64,000 bases of DNA, from NCBI RefSeq assembly GCF_947179515.1, contig NC_067474.1, positions 91,774,824 through 91,838,823 of the forward strand. The letters run 5' to 3'. Source of the DNA: Apodemus sylvaticus. Lineage: Eukaryota > Chordata > Mammalia > Rodentia > Muridae. Every line of letters begins with the position of its first letter. Position 1 is the first letter of the stretch. The notes under the pieces were generated by a model. It was not told the origin of the DNA. It was given only the letters and a program-made list of their open reading frames with translations, and made no database searches. Made by a program: the position numbers and the translations under genes. Positions 8,863 through 19,926 of the stretch are shown here, in pieces.

Positions 8863-11800
8863 ATGATAGGAAGTAACAATCACTATTCCTTAATATCTCT
8901 TAACATCAATGGACTTAATGCCCCAATAAAAAGACACAGACTAACTGAATGGATACGTAAACAGGACCCTACATTTTGCTGCTTACAGGAAACACACCTC
9001 AGGGTCAAAGACAAACACTACCTTAGAGTAAAAGGCTGGAAGACAATTTTACAAGCAAATGGTCTCAGGAAACAAGCTGGAGTAGCCATTTTAATATCAG
9101 ATAAAATTGACTTTCAACCCAAAGTCATCAAAAGAGACCCTGAGGGACACTTCTTGCTGGTCAAAGGAAAAATACAAAAAGAAGAACTGTCAATCCTGAA
9201 CATCTATGCCCCAAATGCAAGGGCACCCTCTTTCGTAAAAGAAACTTTATTAAAACTAAAAGCACACATTGCACCTAACACAATAATTGTGGGTGACTTC
9301 AACACTGCACTTTCCTCAATGGACCGATCAGCAAAACAGAAACTAAACAGGGACACAATGAAACTAATTGAAGCTTTGGACCAATTAGATTTAACAGATA
9401 TATATAGAACATTCTATCCTAAAACAAAAGAATATACCTTTTTCTCAGCACCTCATGGTACCTTCTCCAAAATCGACCATATAATTGGTCACAAGACAGA
9501 CCTCAACAAATATAAGAAGATAGAACTAATCCCATGCCTCCTATCTGATCACTATGGAGTAAAAGTGGTCTTCAATAGCAACAGAAACAACAGAAAACCC
9601 ACATACACGTGGAAACTGAACAATGTTTCTACTCAATGATACCTTGGTCAAGGAAGAAATAAAGAAAGAAATTAAAGACTTTTTAGAACACAATGAAAAT
9701 GAAAACACAACATACCCAAATCTATGGGACACAATGAAAGCAGTGCTAAGAGGAAAACTCATAGCCCTGAGTGCCTCCAAAAAGAAAATGGAGAGAGCAT
9801 ACATTACCAGCTTAATGACACACCTGAAAGCCCTAGAACAAAAAGAAGCTATTTCGCCCAGGAGGAGTAGAAGGCAGGAAATCATCAAACTCAGGGCGAA
9901 AATCAATCAAGTAGAAACAAAGAAAACCATACAAAAAATCAACAAAACCAGGAGCTGGTTCTTTGAGAAAATCAACAAGATAGATAAACCCTTAGCCAGA
10001 CTGACCAAAGGGCACAGAGAAAGAATCCAAATTAACAAACTTAGAAATGAAAAGGGAGATATAACAACGGAAACTGAGGAAATCCAAAAAATCATCAGAT
10101 CCTACTACAAGAGCCTGTACTCAACACAACTGGAGAATCTGGAGGAAATGGACAATTTCCTTGACAGATACCAAATACCAAAATTAAATCAGGACCAACT
10201 AGACCATCTAAACAGTCCCATAATGCCTAAAGAAATAGAAGGAGTCATAGAAAGTCTTCCAACCAAAAAAAGCACAGGACCAGATGGCTTCAGTGCAGAA
10301 TTCTACCAGACCTTCAAAGAAGAGTTAACACCAATACTCTTCAAACTATTCCACAAAATAGAAACAGAAGGAACACTACCCAATTCCTTCTATGAAGCCA
10401 CAATTACACTGATACCAAAGCCACAAAAAGATCCAACAAAGAAAGAGAACTTCAGAACAATTTCCCTTATGAACATCGATGCAAAAATACTCAATAAAAT
10501 TCTTGCCAACCGAATCCAAGAACACATCAAAACGATCATCCACCATGATCAAGTAGGCTTTATCCCGGGAATGCAGGGTTGGTTCAATATACGGAAATCC
10601 ATCAATACAATCCACTACATAAACAAACTCAAAGAACAAAACCACATGGTCATTTCAGTGGATGCTGAAAAAGCATTTGACAAAATTCAGCTTCCCTTCA
10701 TGCTTAAAGTCTTGGAGAGAACAGGAATTCAAGGCCCATACCTAAACATAGTAAAAGCAATATACAGCAAACCGGTAGCCAGCATCAAACTAAATGGAGA
10801 GAAACTTGAAGCAATCCCACTGAAATCAGGGACCGGACAAGGCTGCCCCCTTTCTCCTTATCTTTTCAATATTGTACTTGAGGTACTAGCTCGGGCAATT
10901 CGACAACATAAGGAGGTCTAAGGGATACAAATTGGAAAGGAAGAAGTCAAACTATCATTATTTGCAGACGACATGATCGTCTACATAAGTGACCCAAAGA
11001 ACTCCACTAGAGAGCTCCTACAGCTGATAAACAACTTCAGCAAAGTGGCAGGTTATAAAATCAACTCAAGCAAATCAGTGGCCTTCCTATACTCAAAGGA
11101 TAAGCAGGCTGAGAAAGAAATTAGGGAAATGATCCCCTTCACAATAGCTTCAAACAGTATAAAGTATCTTGGGTGACTCTTACCAAACATGTGAAAGATC
11201 TGTATGACAAGAACTTCAAGACTCTGAAGAAGGAAATGGAAGAAGACCTCAAAAAATGGGAAAATCTCCCATGCTCATGGATCGGTAGAATCAATATAGT
11301 TAAATTGGCCATTTTGCCTAAAGCACTATACAGATTCAATGCAATACCCATCAAAATCCCAACTCAATTCTTCACAGAGTTAGAAAGAACAATTATCAAA
11401 TTCATCTGGAACAACAAAAAAACCAGGATAGCTAAAACTATTCTCAGCAACAAAAGAAAATCTGGGGGAATCAGCATCCCTGACCTCAAGCAATACTACA
11501 GAACAATAGTGTTAAAAACTGCATGGTATTGGTACAGTGACAGACAGGAGGATCAATGGAACAGGATTGAAGATCCAGAAATGAACCCACACACCTATGG
11601 CCACTTGATCCTCGACAAAGAGGCTGAAAACATCCAATGGAAAAAAGATAGCCTTTTCAGCAAATGGTGCTGGTTCAACTGGAGGTCAGCATGCAGAAGA
11701 ATGGGAATTGATCCATCCTTGTCTCCTTGTACTAAGCTCAAATCCAAATGGATCAAGGACCTCCACATAAAGCCAGACACTCTGAAGCTAATAGAAAAGA

Positions 11801-12686
11801 AACTGGGGAAGACCCTTGAGGACATCGGTACAGGGAGAAAGTTTCTAAACAGAACACCAATAGCGTATGCTCTAAGAGTAAGAATTGACAAATGGGACCT
11901 TATAAAATTACAAAGTTTCTGTAAGGCAAAGGACACCATCAAGAGGACAAATCGGCAACCAACAAATTGGGAAAAGATCTTCACCAATCCTACATCAGAT
12001 AGAGGGCTAATATCCAATATATATAAAGAACTCAAGAAGTTAGACTCCAGAAAACCAAACAACCCTATTAAAAATGGGGTACAGAGTTAAACAAAGAATT
12101 CTCACTTGAAGAACTTCGGATGGCAGAGAAGCATCTTAAAAAATGCTCAACTTCATTAGTCATTAGGGAAATGCAAATCAAAACAACCCTAAGATTTCAT
12201 CTTACAGCAATCAGAATGGCTAAGATTAAAAATTCAGGAGACAGCAGGTGTTGGAGAGGGTGTGGAGAAAGAGGAACACTCCTCCACTGCTGGTGGGGTT
12301 GCAAATTGGTACAACCACTCTGGAAATCAGTCTGGCGGTTCCTCCGAAAACTGGGCACCTCACTTCCAGAAGATCCTGCTATACCACTCCTGGGCATATA
12401 CCCAGAAGACTCCCCACCATGTAATAAGGATACATGTTCTACTATGTTCATAGCAGCCCTATTTGTAATTGCCAGATGCTGGAAAGAACCCAGGTATCCC
12501 TCAACAGAAGAGTGGATGCAAAAAATGTGGTATATCTACACAATGGAGTACTATTCAGCCATTAGAAACAATGAATTCATGAAATTCTTAGGCAAATGGT
12601 TAGAGCTAGAGAATATCATACTCAGTGAGGTAACCCAGACTCAAAAGGTGAATCATGGTATGCACTCACTAATAAGTGGATATTAA
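8863..12686 (+). pseudogene. LINE-1 ORF2 of element 1, four lesions
   Basis: ORF2p would be the endonuclease/reverse transcriptase. ATG at 8863 starts MIGSNNHYS.. The endonuclease region keeps QETHL, GDFNT (about 9292) and the SDH motif. The lesions are a one-base insertion near 9626 (AACAATGTTTCT for AACAATATTCT), an AAA-to-TAA nonsense change at 10919-10921, a one-base loss in the G run near 11174 and loss of one A in the run at 12070-12074. The catalytic FADD motif is intact at 10961-10972, and the C-terminal Cys-rich region is readable from 12120 to the TAA at 12684. Full-length protein cannot be made. Confidence 0.95.
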
Positions 12687-12950
12687 CCTAGAAAACTGGA
12701 ATACCCAAAACATAATCCACACATCAAATGAGGTACAAGAAGAAAGGAGGAGTGGCCCCTGGTTCTGGAAAGACTCAGTGAAACAGTATTCAGCAAAACC
12801 AGAACGGGGAAGTGGGAAGGGGTGGATGGGAGGACAGGGGAAGAGAAGGGGGTTTACGGGACTTTCGGGGAGTGGGGGCGCTAGAAAAGGGGAAATCATT
12901 TGAAATGTAAATAAATTATATCGAATAAAAAAATTAAAAAAAAAAAAAAA
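12687..12950 (+). other. L1 3' UTR and poly(A) tail of element 1
   Basis: A short G-rich 3' UTR with several GGGG tracts (about 12806-12880) is followed by GAAATGTAAATAAATTATATC, an AATAAA signal and a tail ending at 12950. Confidence 0.9.
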
Positions 12951-12964
12951 GAAAGCTGGGCACC
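12951..12964 (+). repeat. Right target-site duplication of element 1
   Basis: Exact copy of 6451-6464. The host L1 ORF2 continues directly after it. Confidence 0.95.
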
Positions 12965-13586
12965 TCACTTCAAGAAGATCCTACTATACCACTCCTGGGC
13001 ATATACCCAGAGGATTCCTCAGCATGTAATAAGGATATATGTTCCACTATGTTCATAGCAGCCCTATTTATAATTGCCAGAAGCTGCAAAGAACTCTGGT
13101 ATCCCTCAACAGAAGAGAGGATGCAAAAAAAATGTGGTATATATACACAATGGTGTACTATTCGGCCATTAGAAGTAATGAATTCATGAAATTCTTAGGC
13201 AAATGGATGGAGCTGGAGAACATCATACTAAGTGAGGTAACCCATGCTCAAAAGATGAATCATGGTATTCACTCACTAATAAGTGGATATTAACCTAGAA
13301 AACTGGAATACCAAAAACATTATCCATACATAAAATGAGGTACAAGAAGAGCGGAGGTGTGGCCCCTTGTTCTGGAATGACTCAGTGAAGCAGTATAGGG
13401 CAAAACCAGAACAGGGAAGTGGGAAGTGTTGGGTGGGAAAACAGGGGGAGGGAAGGGGGCTGATGGGACTTTCGGGGAGTGGGGGGTCCAGAAAAGGGGA
13501 AATCATTTGAAATGTAAATAAATATATCAATAAATTAAAAAAAAACATTTACAAAATAAAAAAAAAAAAAACAAAAAACAAAAAAC
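12965..13586 (+). mobile_element. Right part of the twin-primed host LINE-1
   Basis: ORF2 resumes here, picking up exactly where 6450-6464 left off. It reads ..MWYIYTM.YYSAIR.. to S-G-Y and a TAA at 13291-13293. A short G-rich 3' UTR then ends AAATATATCAATAAATT, followed by a long impure A-rich tail to 13586. The ORF2 part has frameshifts, for example an extra A near 13128. Confidence 0.92.
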
Positions 13587-13596
13587 AGAAATACTT
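13587..13596 (+). repeat. Right target-site duplication of the inverted L1
   Basis: AGAAATACTT, identical to 2801-2810. It defines the outer L1 as one insertion about 4.3 kb long before element 1 entered. Confidence 0.85.
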
Positions 13597-13962
13597 TTCC
13601 TCCAGTTGATTAATCCCAGCCCATACATTCAGGCTGCTAAGCTGAATAAAGATTAAGAAAAGAGAAAGCCAACAATTTTAAACTCCTGCTTTCTTCTTCC
13701 CAATCCCTGCAGATGAGAATCAAGGCTGTGTGTTTCTCTACCACCAGAAACTTTACCAGACCTTCCCTGTAATAATTGGTAATTTTCCTTTCAAACTATG
13801 GGTGGCTAACATAAATGCCCTCTTTATGTTTTGTTTCCCATGTCACAGCAACTAAAAATTTAATTAATTATAATTAGGCTTTTAGTATGTTGAACAATCC
13901 TTGCATCTTCAGGCTGAGGATTTTAATACTGTATTCATTTTAGTTATCAACTTTCAACTTTT
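13597..13962. other. No gene recognised
   Basis: About 365 bp of non-L1 sequence between two L1 insertions. It has an AATTTAATTAATTATAATTA run near 13856 and no recognisable exon. Confidence 0.5.
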
Positions 13963-13975
13963 TAAGATACTTTTC
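13963..13975 (-). repeat. Target-site duplication of the second inverted L1 (left copy)
   Basis: TAAGATACTTTTC matches TAAGATAGTTTTC at 16075-16087 with one mismatch in 13. Confidence 0.75.
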
Positions 13976-14242
13976 TTTTTTTTTTAAATATTTTTATTTT
14001 CTATATTCTTTGTTTATATTCCAAATCATTTCCCCTTTCCCGGATCCCACCTCCCCATATGTCCCATAAACCTTCTTCTCTCCATCCATTCTCCAATCAC
14101 CTCCCTCCTTTTTTACTCTGTCCTTATATTCCCCTCCAATGCTAGATCAATCCTTTCCAGGATCAGGACCTTCTCCATACTTCTTCATGGGAGTCATATG
14201 TTATGCGATTTGTGCCTTGGGTATTCAGGGCTTCTGGGCTAA

Positions 14243-15572
14243 TTAATATCCACTTATCATAGATTGCATTCCATGTGTATTCTTTTGTGACTGGGTTACC
14301 TCATTTAGGATGATATTTTCCAGATCAAACCATTTGCCTAAAAATTTTGTGAATTCATTGTTTCTAATTGCTGAGTAGTATTCCATTGTATACCACATTT
14401 TCTGTATCCATTCCTCCTTTGAGGGGCATCTGGGTTCTTTCCAGCTTCTGGCTATTATAAATAAGACTGCTATGAACATAATGGAGCATGTGCCTTTATT
14501 GCATGCCGGGGAATCCTTTGGGTATATGCCCACAAAAGGTATAGCAGGGTCCTCTGGAAGTGTCATGTCCAGTTTTCTGAGGAACCACCAGACTGATTTC
14601 CAAAGTGGTTGTACCATCTTAGAGCTCCACCAGCAGTGGAGGAATGTTCTTCTTTTTCCACATCGTCTCCAAAACCTGCTGTCTCCTGAGTTTTTGACCT
14701 TAGCCATTCTGACTGGTGTGAGGTGAAATCTCAGGGTTGTTTTGATTTGCATTTCCCTAATGACTTATGATGTTGAGCCCTTCTTAAGGTGCCTCTCAGC
14801 CATCCAGATTTCTTCAGGTGAAATTTTTTTATTTAAATCTGTATCCCATTTTTAATAGGGTTATTTGGTTCCCTGGGGTCTAACTTCTTGAGTTCTTTGT
14901 ATATATTGGATATTAGCCCTCTATCAGATGTAGGGTTGGTGACTATCCTTTCCCAATTTGATGGTTGCCATTTTGTCCTTTTAACAGTGTCCTTTGCCTT
15001 ACAGAAACTTTGTAATTTTATGAGGTACCATTTGTCAATTCTTGATCTTAGAACATAAGCTATTGGTGATCTGTTCAGGAACTTTTTCCCCGTGTCCATG
15101 TCCTCAAGGGTCTTCCCCAGTTTTTTTTCTATTAGTTTCAGTGTGTCTGGTTTTACTTGGAGGTTCTTGATCCACTTGGAGTGAAGTTTAGTACATGGAG
15201 ATAAGAATGGATCAATTCTCATTCTTCTGCATGCTGACCTCCAATTGAACCAGCACCATTTGTTGAAAAGGCTATCTTTTTTCCACTGGATGTTTTTGGC
15301 TCCTTTGTAGAAGATCAAGTGACCATAGGTGTGTGGGTTCATTTCTGGATCTTCAATTCTATTCCATTTGTCCACTTGTCTGTCACTGTACCTATACCAT
15401 GCAGTTTTTAACACTATTGCTCTGTAGTATTGCTTGAAGTCAGGGATACTGATTCTCCCAGAATTTCTTTTGTTGTTGAGAATAGTTTTAGATATCCTGG
15501 GTTTTTCATTATTCCAGATGAATTTGAGAATTGCTTTTTCTAACTCTGTGAAGAACTGATTTGGGATTTTGA
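14243..15572 (-). pseudogene. LINE-1 ORF2 C-terminal half, broken
   Basis: On the minus strand the frame runs from ..IPNQFFTELEKA.. through the PDLKQYYRAIVLKTAW stretch and the Cys-rich end (CWRRCGKRRTFLHCWW) to S-G-Y and TAA at 14243. A run of five As (plus-strand TTTTT at 14849-14853), where intact copies have six, shifts the frame and ends it at ..NPIKNGIQI*. An early stop or frame change lies near 15414. It is not functional. Confidence 0.9.
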
Positions 15573-16074
15573 CGCTGATAACAAAACCCTACAAAGATCC
15601 AACAAAGAAAGAGAACTTCAGGCCAATTTCTCTTATGAATATTGACGCAAAAATACTTAATAAAATTCTTGCCAACCGAATCCAAGAACACATCAAAACA
15701 ATCATCCACCATAATCAAGTAGGCTTTATTCCAGGGATGCAGGGATGGTTCAATATAAGGAAATCCATCAATGCTATCCACTACATAAACAAACTCAAAG
15801 AAAAAAACATATGATCATCTCATTAGATGCAGAAAAAGCATTTGACAAAATTCAGCATCCTTTCATGCTAAAAGTCTTGGAAAGAACAGGAATTCAAGGC
15901 CCATACCTAAACATCATTAAAGCAATATACAGCAAACCGGTAGCCAACATCAAACTAAACGGAGAGAAACTTGAAGCAATCCCACTAAAATCAGGGACTA
16001 GACAAGGCTGTCCTCTCTCTCCATATCTTTACAATATAGTACTTGAAGTTCTAGCTAGAGCAATTAGACAACAT
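15573..16074 (+). pseudogene. LINE-1 ORF2 reverse-transcriptase piece (inverted half)
   Basis: The plus strand reads TLITKPYKDPTKKENFRPIS and continues to ..LARAIRQH. A one-base loss near 15810 (..KKN(H)MI..) separates two overlapping frames. The piece stops just before the catalytic FADD segment. Confidence 0.88.
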
Positions 16075-16087
16075 TAAGATAGTTTTC
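16075..16087 (-). repeat. Target-site duplication of the second inverted L1 (right copy)
   Basis: TAAGATAGTTTTC matches 13963-13975 with one mismatch. On the minus strand the insertion site reads CTT|GAAAA. Confidence 0.75.
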
Positions 16088-16109
16088 AAGATTAGAAAAA
16101 TCTGACTGC

Positions 16110-17110
16110 CATATTTTTCTACATTTATTTATATATTTATTCATTTAACATCCTGAATATAGCTGCCCCTCTCCTCCCTGCATACACCCTCCCCCATCTC
16201 CTCTTCTCTTCTCCTCAGAGAAGAGGGAGGACTCCCCTGGGTACGGACCAACCCTGGTACATCAACTCAGTATAGGACCAGGTACAGCCTCCCCCAATGA
16301 TGCCAAAGAACACAGCACAGTTAGGGGAGGCAGGATCCACATGCAGGCAACAGATTCAGATTCAACCTCTGCTTCAATTGTTGGGGTACCAGCATGAAGA
16401 CAAAGCTGGACATCTGCTATGAATTTGGGAGGTGAGGGATGGGGTATAGAGTGTGGGGGTGTAGGTCAAGCTAATATATGCTCTTTGCTAGCTTAGACTC
16501 TGGAAGCCCCAATGTGTTAATGATTCTCTTGGTTTTCGTATGTAGTTCCTATCCCCTCTGTGTTCCTTAATTCTTCCACCACCTATTCCATCAAATTCCC
16601 TCAGCTCTTTCAAATGTTTGATTGTGTATCTCTGGATCTGTTTCCATTGAGTGCTGAGTGAATACTTCTTAAATAACAGTTATGCTAGACTCCAGGCTAT
16701 AAGCACTTCAGTGTAACATTAATAGTGCCTATAGGATGGGTCTCAAGTTGGGCTGGCCACTGGTTGGCCATTCCCTCTGTCTTTGCTCCATCTTTGTCCA
16801 TGCACTTATTGTATGCAGAACACATTTTGTATTGAAGGTTTTATTGATGGGTTGTTGTCTTTATCTCACTGACTTCAAGGGGTGGCCCCGCTAATATCCT
16901 TATCTGCCACTGCTAAGAATTCAGCTAGAGTCACCTCCATAGACTACCAGGAGCCTCCCCCATCCAAGGTCTCTACCAATAAATTTAATAGAGCTTACTT
17001 CTCTACATCTTTTTGAAGTTGATTTTACATGATGAATTTAATTTTGGAAATTCCAATAGAGTTCACCAGGGGAGCCATCTTGTTGGTCCTGTGTTTTATT
17101 CTGTTGGGAG
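16110..17110 (-). mobile_element. Old Lx-like LINE-1 3' UTR with an ORF2 scrap
   Basis: Reading the minus strand, landmarks of an older rodent L1 3' UTR appear in order. They include the CCTCTCCTCCCTGC block, the AGAAGAGGGAGGACTCCCCT block, 'GACATCTGCTATGAA' and the 'GGCCACTGGTTGGCCATTCC' block. Near 17055-17110 the segment around GGTCCTGTGTTTTATTCTGT resembles the antisense of the ORF2 ..GPDGF.. region. The copy is heavily diverged with internal gaps, and its ends are approximate. Confidence 0.65.
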
Positions 17111-17510
17111 ATGTTTGGATTTTAATTTAATTTCTTTGCTTACTATTTTTAAGATGCTCAATTTTTCATAATTTGATTTTGCTTATATATCTAGGAAATT
17201 ATCTTTTTATCTTAGTCATCCAATTGGTTTTAGAAAAAGAAATTTTCAAAGCATCCATGCAATTACATGTAGAGAAAAAATAAGACAAAATAAAGACCAT
17301 AAACAATGTTTACATGAAAGCTAACATAAAATACACATGCCAATTTATGCTTTATCTTTAAAGAAGACCTCTTTACAAATTGACAAAATAAAGTTTGTAT
17401 TAGGAAATACTATGCAGCACACCTAAGGCAGCCAGAGAATAAATAAAAGAAGTCCCTCAGAAAGAAGCAAAGTTCTTGAATCTCACTTAAAACGGGGGAT
17501 AAAATATTCA
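17111..17510. other. No gene recognised
   Basis: AT-rich sequence with A-rich runs near 17270. I see no named repeat or exon. Confidence 0.4.
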
Positions 17511-17775
17511 TAAGAGGCAGATGGATGCATGGACCTGGATGGGAAATGGGAGGGGGGAGGGAATGTCTGGCATAGGATCAAGTCTGGGGAGGAACAAGAA
17601 GAATGGCCATTTGGTCATGAGAATGAATTGAAAGGAAAAGGGAAGGGGCCAGTGGGGGTAAGGATTTTGGCACAGGATGACCAAGAGTGGGGCATGGGGC
17701 ATTGAGGGGGATATAATATGAATAAATTAAAAAGAAGTAAAATATTAAAATTTTAAAAAGAAGCAAAATTAAAAA
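17511..17775 (+). repeat. Probable old retroelement 3' end (L1-like)
   Basis: A purine-rich, G-rich stretch is followed by 'GGGGGATATAATATGAATAA' and an A-rich tail. This is the layout of an old L1 3' terminus. No ORF2 sequence is attached, so the family is uncertain. Confidence 0.35.
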
Positions 17776-18856
17776 AAAATATAGACATGCATAAAGAAAT
17801 AAAGAACTTTTAAAGTAGCATCTCTAGAACTCACACACAATACTGTTAATATTACATAAGTGAGAAGTCAATATAATGAGACCAATAAGGAAATGAATAC
17901 ATCTTTTTACAGTTATTTTCACACAGAGCTATCACCATGTTATTTTAAGTAGACATGTAAAATTTCAAGATAAATATTATGCACTCTATAACAAACCAGT
18001 AGCACTTAGTAAAGGTTTAGGACTAGCACATAGCCATGTAATTATGTGAACACATGTTCCCTATTGACTTCCAAAGTCAACAAATGTCAGTCAAATTATT
18101 TCAGGGCCATTGTGTTTGAACTAACACATGACTTTAATATACATGTGGAAACTCTAAGGCTCTACAACAATTAAATCAATGAGAAAGGAAAATAACACTG
18201 GTACAGGATTAATGTCTGATGTATGACTGTAGACAAAACTCTTATGATTTTTTTCCAAACACACAAAGTACTTCAGAAATAGATATGCAACAAGTAATTC
18301 AATCTAAAGAACTGAATTTAAATGAAACTTCAACAGTATTTCAACATAGAAAGTATAGATTACTTTTTAATTTTGTGAAAAATATTTTATACTCTATATT
18401 TTGATCAGGTTTTGCCAATATTTCCTTAGTTCTTTGCAAATTTTATGTCTGCCCAACCCCATGTATTATTCTCTCACCCTTTTAATTCCCCATCAACAAA
18501 AATAAAATAAAATCAACAATAAAAACAGCAAAATAACAGACAAAATTAGCTCAAACAAAGAAAAAAGTATAAATAAATATATAAATAATCAATTTACGAG
18601 GACAAAACAAATATCTCACAAGAAATTGGAATTTATTTCTAATAGCCAAGGTCTCCTAGGCATGTGGTATGCAGCTGCCATGCATATTGACATAGAAAAA
18701 ATTTCCCTTTCATAGCAGGTATCATCTGCAAATACATTTTTGAATTAGAATGAGACTTTCTGTCCATTTCCCTTCCTCAATGGTGATGTTTTTTCTTTCT
18801 TTTCTTGTTTGAACTTGTGGCTGTCTTGTGTATGCTGTCACAGTCTCTGTTGAGTT
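17776..18856. other. No gene recognised
   Basis: AT-rich DNA with an A-rich run near 18495-18590. No exon, RNA gene or named repeat is visible. Confidence 0.45.
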
Positions 18857-18870
18857 AAAATGTGTTTCAG
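18857..18870 (+). repeat. Left target-site duplication of element 2
   Basis: AAAATGTGTTTCAG corresponds to AAATAATGTTTCAG at 25287-25300. TGTTTCAG is exact, with differences further left. The site reads GTT|AAAATG, close to the classic TT|AAAA L1 nick. Confidence 0.65.
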
Positions 18871-19926
18871 GAAGACTGCTTCAGAGCTGCAGCAGCAGCG
18901 GCTGTGGCTGCAGTGCAGCTGTAGCTGGTCCAGCCGAAGGGCCATCAGCAGTGGAACCAAGGCGACACAGGGTCCAGTTAGTCCCTGCGCCCATGACCAC
19001 TGACCTACGCTGGCCAGCCAGGCTGCAAGCAGCTGCGGATTTACCGTGCCTTTCACCGCACAGAAGCCACATCAGAACTCTGCTTCCCGCCAGTCACGGG
19101 AGACTCGCCTCCATCTTGGTTTTGGACTCCAGAGAGATCGGACAGACTGAGGTACGCAAATATAACCCGAGGCCAACATCGCGGGGGTCTAAGCCTGACG
19201 GGCGTTGGCCTGCACCCAGGCCGTGGGCTGTTCGGGGGGCCATCGGGGTGCCAACCCAGCCAGGAGGCTTTTTGCCCACGCCGGTGCGCGCTATTTTGCC
19301 TACAGGACACCAGAGAGCTCTAGCAGGCAAAGCTGTAACAGGCATAGCCTGAGGCTAACAAAGCGGGTGTCTAGGCCCCAACAGGTCGTGGACTGACCCC
19401 AAGAACTGGGCAGTTTGGTGGGCCATCTGTGTGTCAACCCGCCCAGGAGGTTGCTAGCCCAGCAGACTCTCCTGGCACTTTCAGGGAGTGCAAGCACACA
19501 CGCCAGCCATCCTGGCCACCTGACAGACCCAATTAACAGTCATAGCCCTAGGGGAACTTTTCTCAGACCTTGGCCTCCCAGGCTTCTACCTGGACCCAGG
19601 GCCTGAGCAGCCAGGCTAGCCTTGTGTGCACCAACCCGGTTGGGAGATCGGTTGCCCAGCAGAGTGATCAGCAGACAGAAAAGGTCCCGGCAGCATACAC
19701 CATCAGCACTCCCTGAAGGTGCAAACGGGCTCCAGCTGGTTCACAGACACAATCTGGGGCAAAGCACAGTAGGGCTGCAAGGGCAACCAAGAGGAAGACA
19801 GCACATCAGCAATCAGCTACAGGGGTGACCAAGCCATATAGTGTTGCATTGCAGTAATAGCCCCAGAGCCCCTCAGGAGGCCCAAACACCCGCCAGGGAC
19901 AAGGCCAAATAACTTCAGAGAACGAG
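18871..19926 (+). promoter_or_regulatory. L1 5' UTR of element 2
   Basis: It opens with a CAGCAGCAGCGGCTG-type block, then 'GAACCAAGGCGACACAGGGT' and a CTCCATCTTGGTTT segment. A monomer-like unit follows (CTATTTTGCCTACAGGACAC near 19290). The tether from about 19620 to 19926 keeps the GAGTGATCAGCAGACAG segment that element 1 lacks. Promoter function is inferred from position. Confidence 0.75.

Larger units (their letters stand above)
6465..12950 (+). mobile_element. Full-length LINE-1, element 1 (F-like)
   Basis: The 6.49-kb copy has promoter monomers (6465-7035), a tether (7036-7531), ORF1 (7532-8803), ORF2 (8863-12686, broken) and a 264-bp 3' UTR with a poly(A) tail. Exact 14-bp TSDs flank it. 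The 3' UTR ending ATTATATCGAATAAAA and the roughly 196-bp monomers suggest an F-type mouse L1; this is an inference. ORF2 carries four disabling lesions, so it is not autonomous, although ORF1 is open. It is younger than the host L1 that it splits. Confidence 0.95.
13976..16074 (-). mobile_element. 5'-inverted LINE-1 in minus orientation
   Basis: Minus-strand L1 with poly(A) (poly-T on plus) at 13976, a 3' UTR, and ORF2 sense up to the junction at 15572/15573. From there the plus strand carries an earlier ORF2 piece (from ..TLITKP to ..LARAIRQH). About 450 bp of ORF2 between the two pieces, including the FADD motif, are absent. The order fits twin priming with loss at the junction. TSDs with one mismatch flank it. 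The 3' UTR is more diverged than in elements 1-3, so it is probably an older subfamily. Confidence 0.88.

Noticed and set aside
11595..12062. Long antisense open frames over L1 ORF2 (also 23942-24409, 38850-39290, 8053-8382, 35309-35638)
   Set aside because: They recur at the same place in each L1 copy and mirror the sense codons. This is what is expected from codon composition, and they show no independent domain.
18828..19352. 174-codon open frame across the start of element 2
   Set aside because: It lies in GC-rich L1 5' UTR and begins outside the element. There is no recognisable protein, and the matching region of element 3 does not keep the frame.
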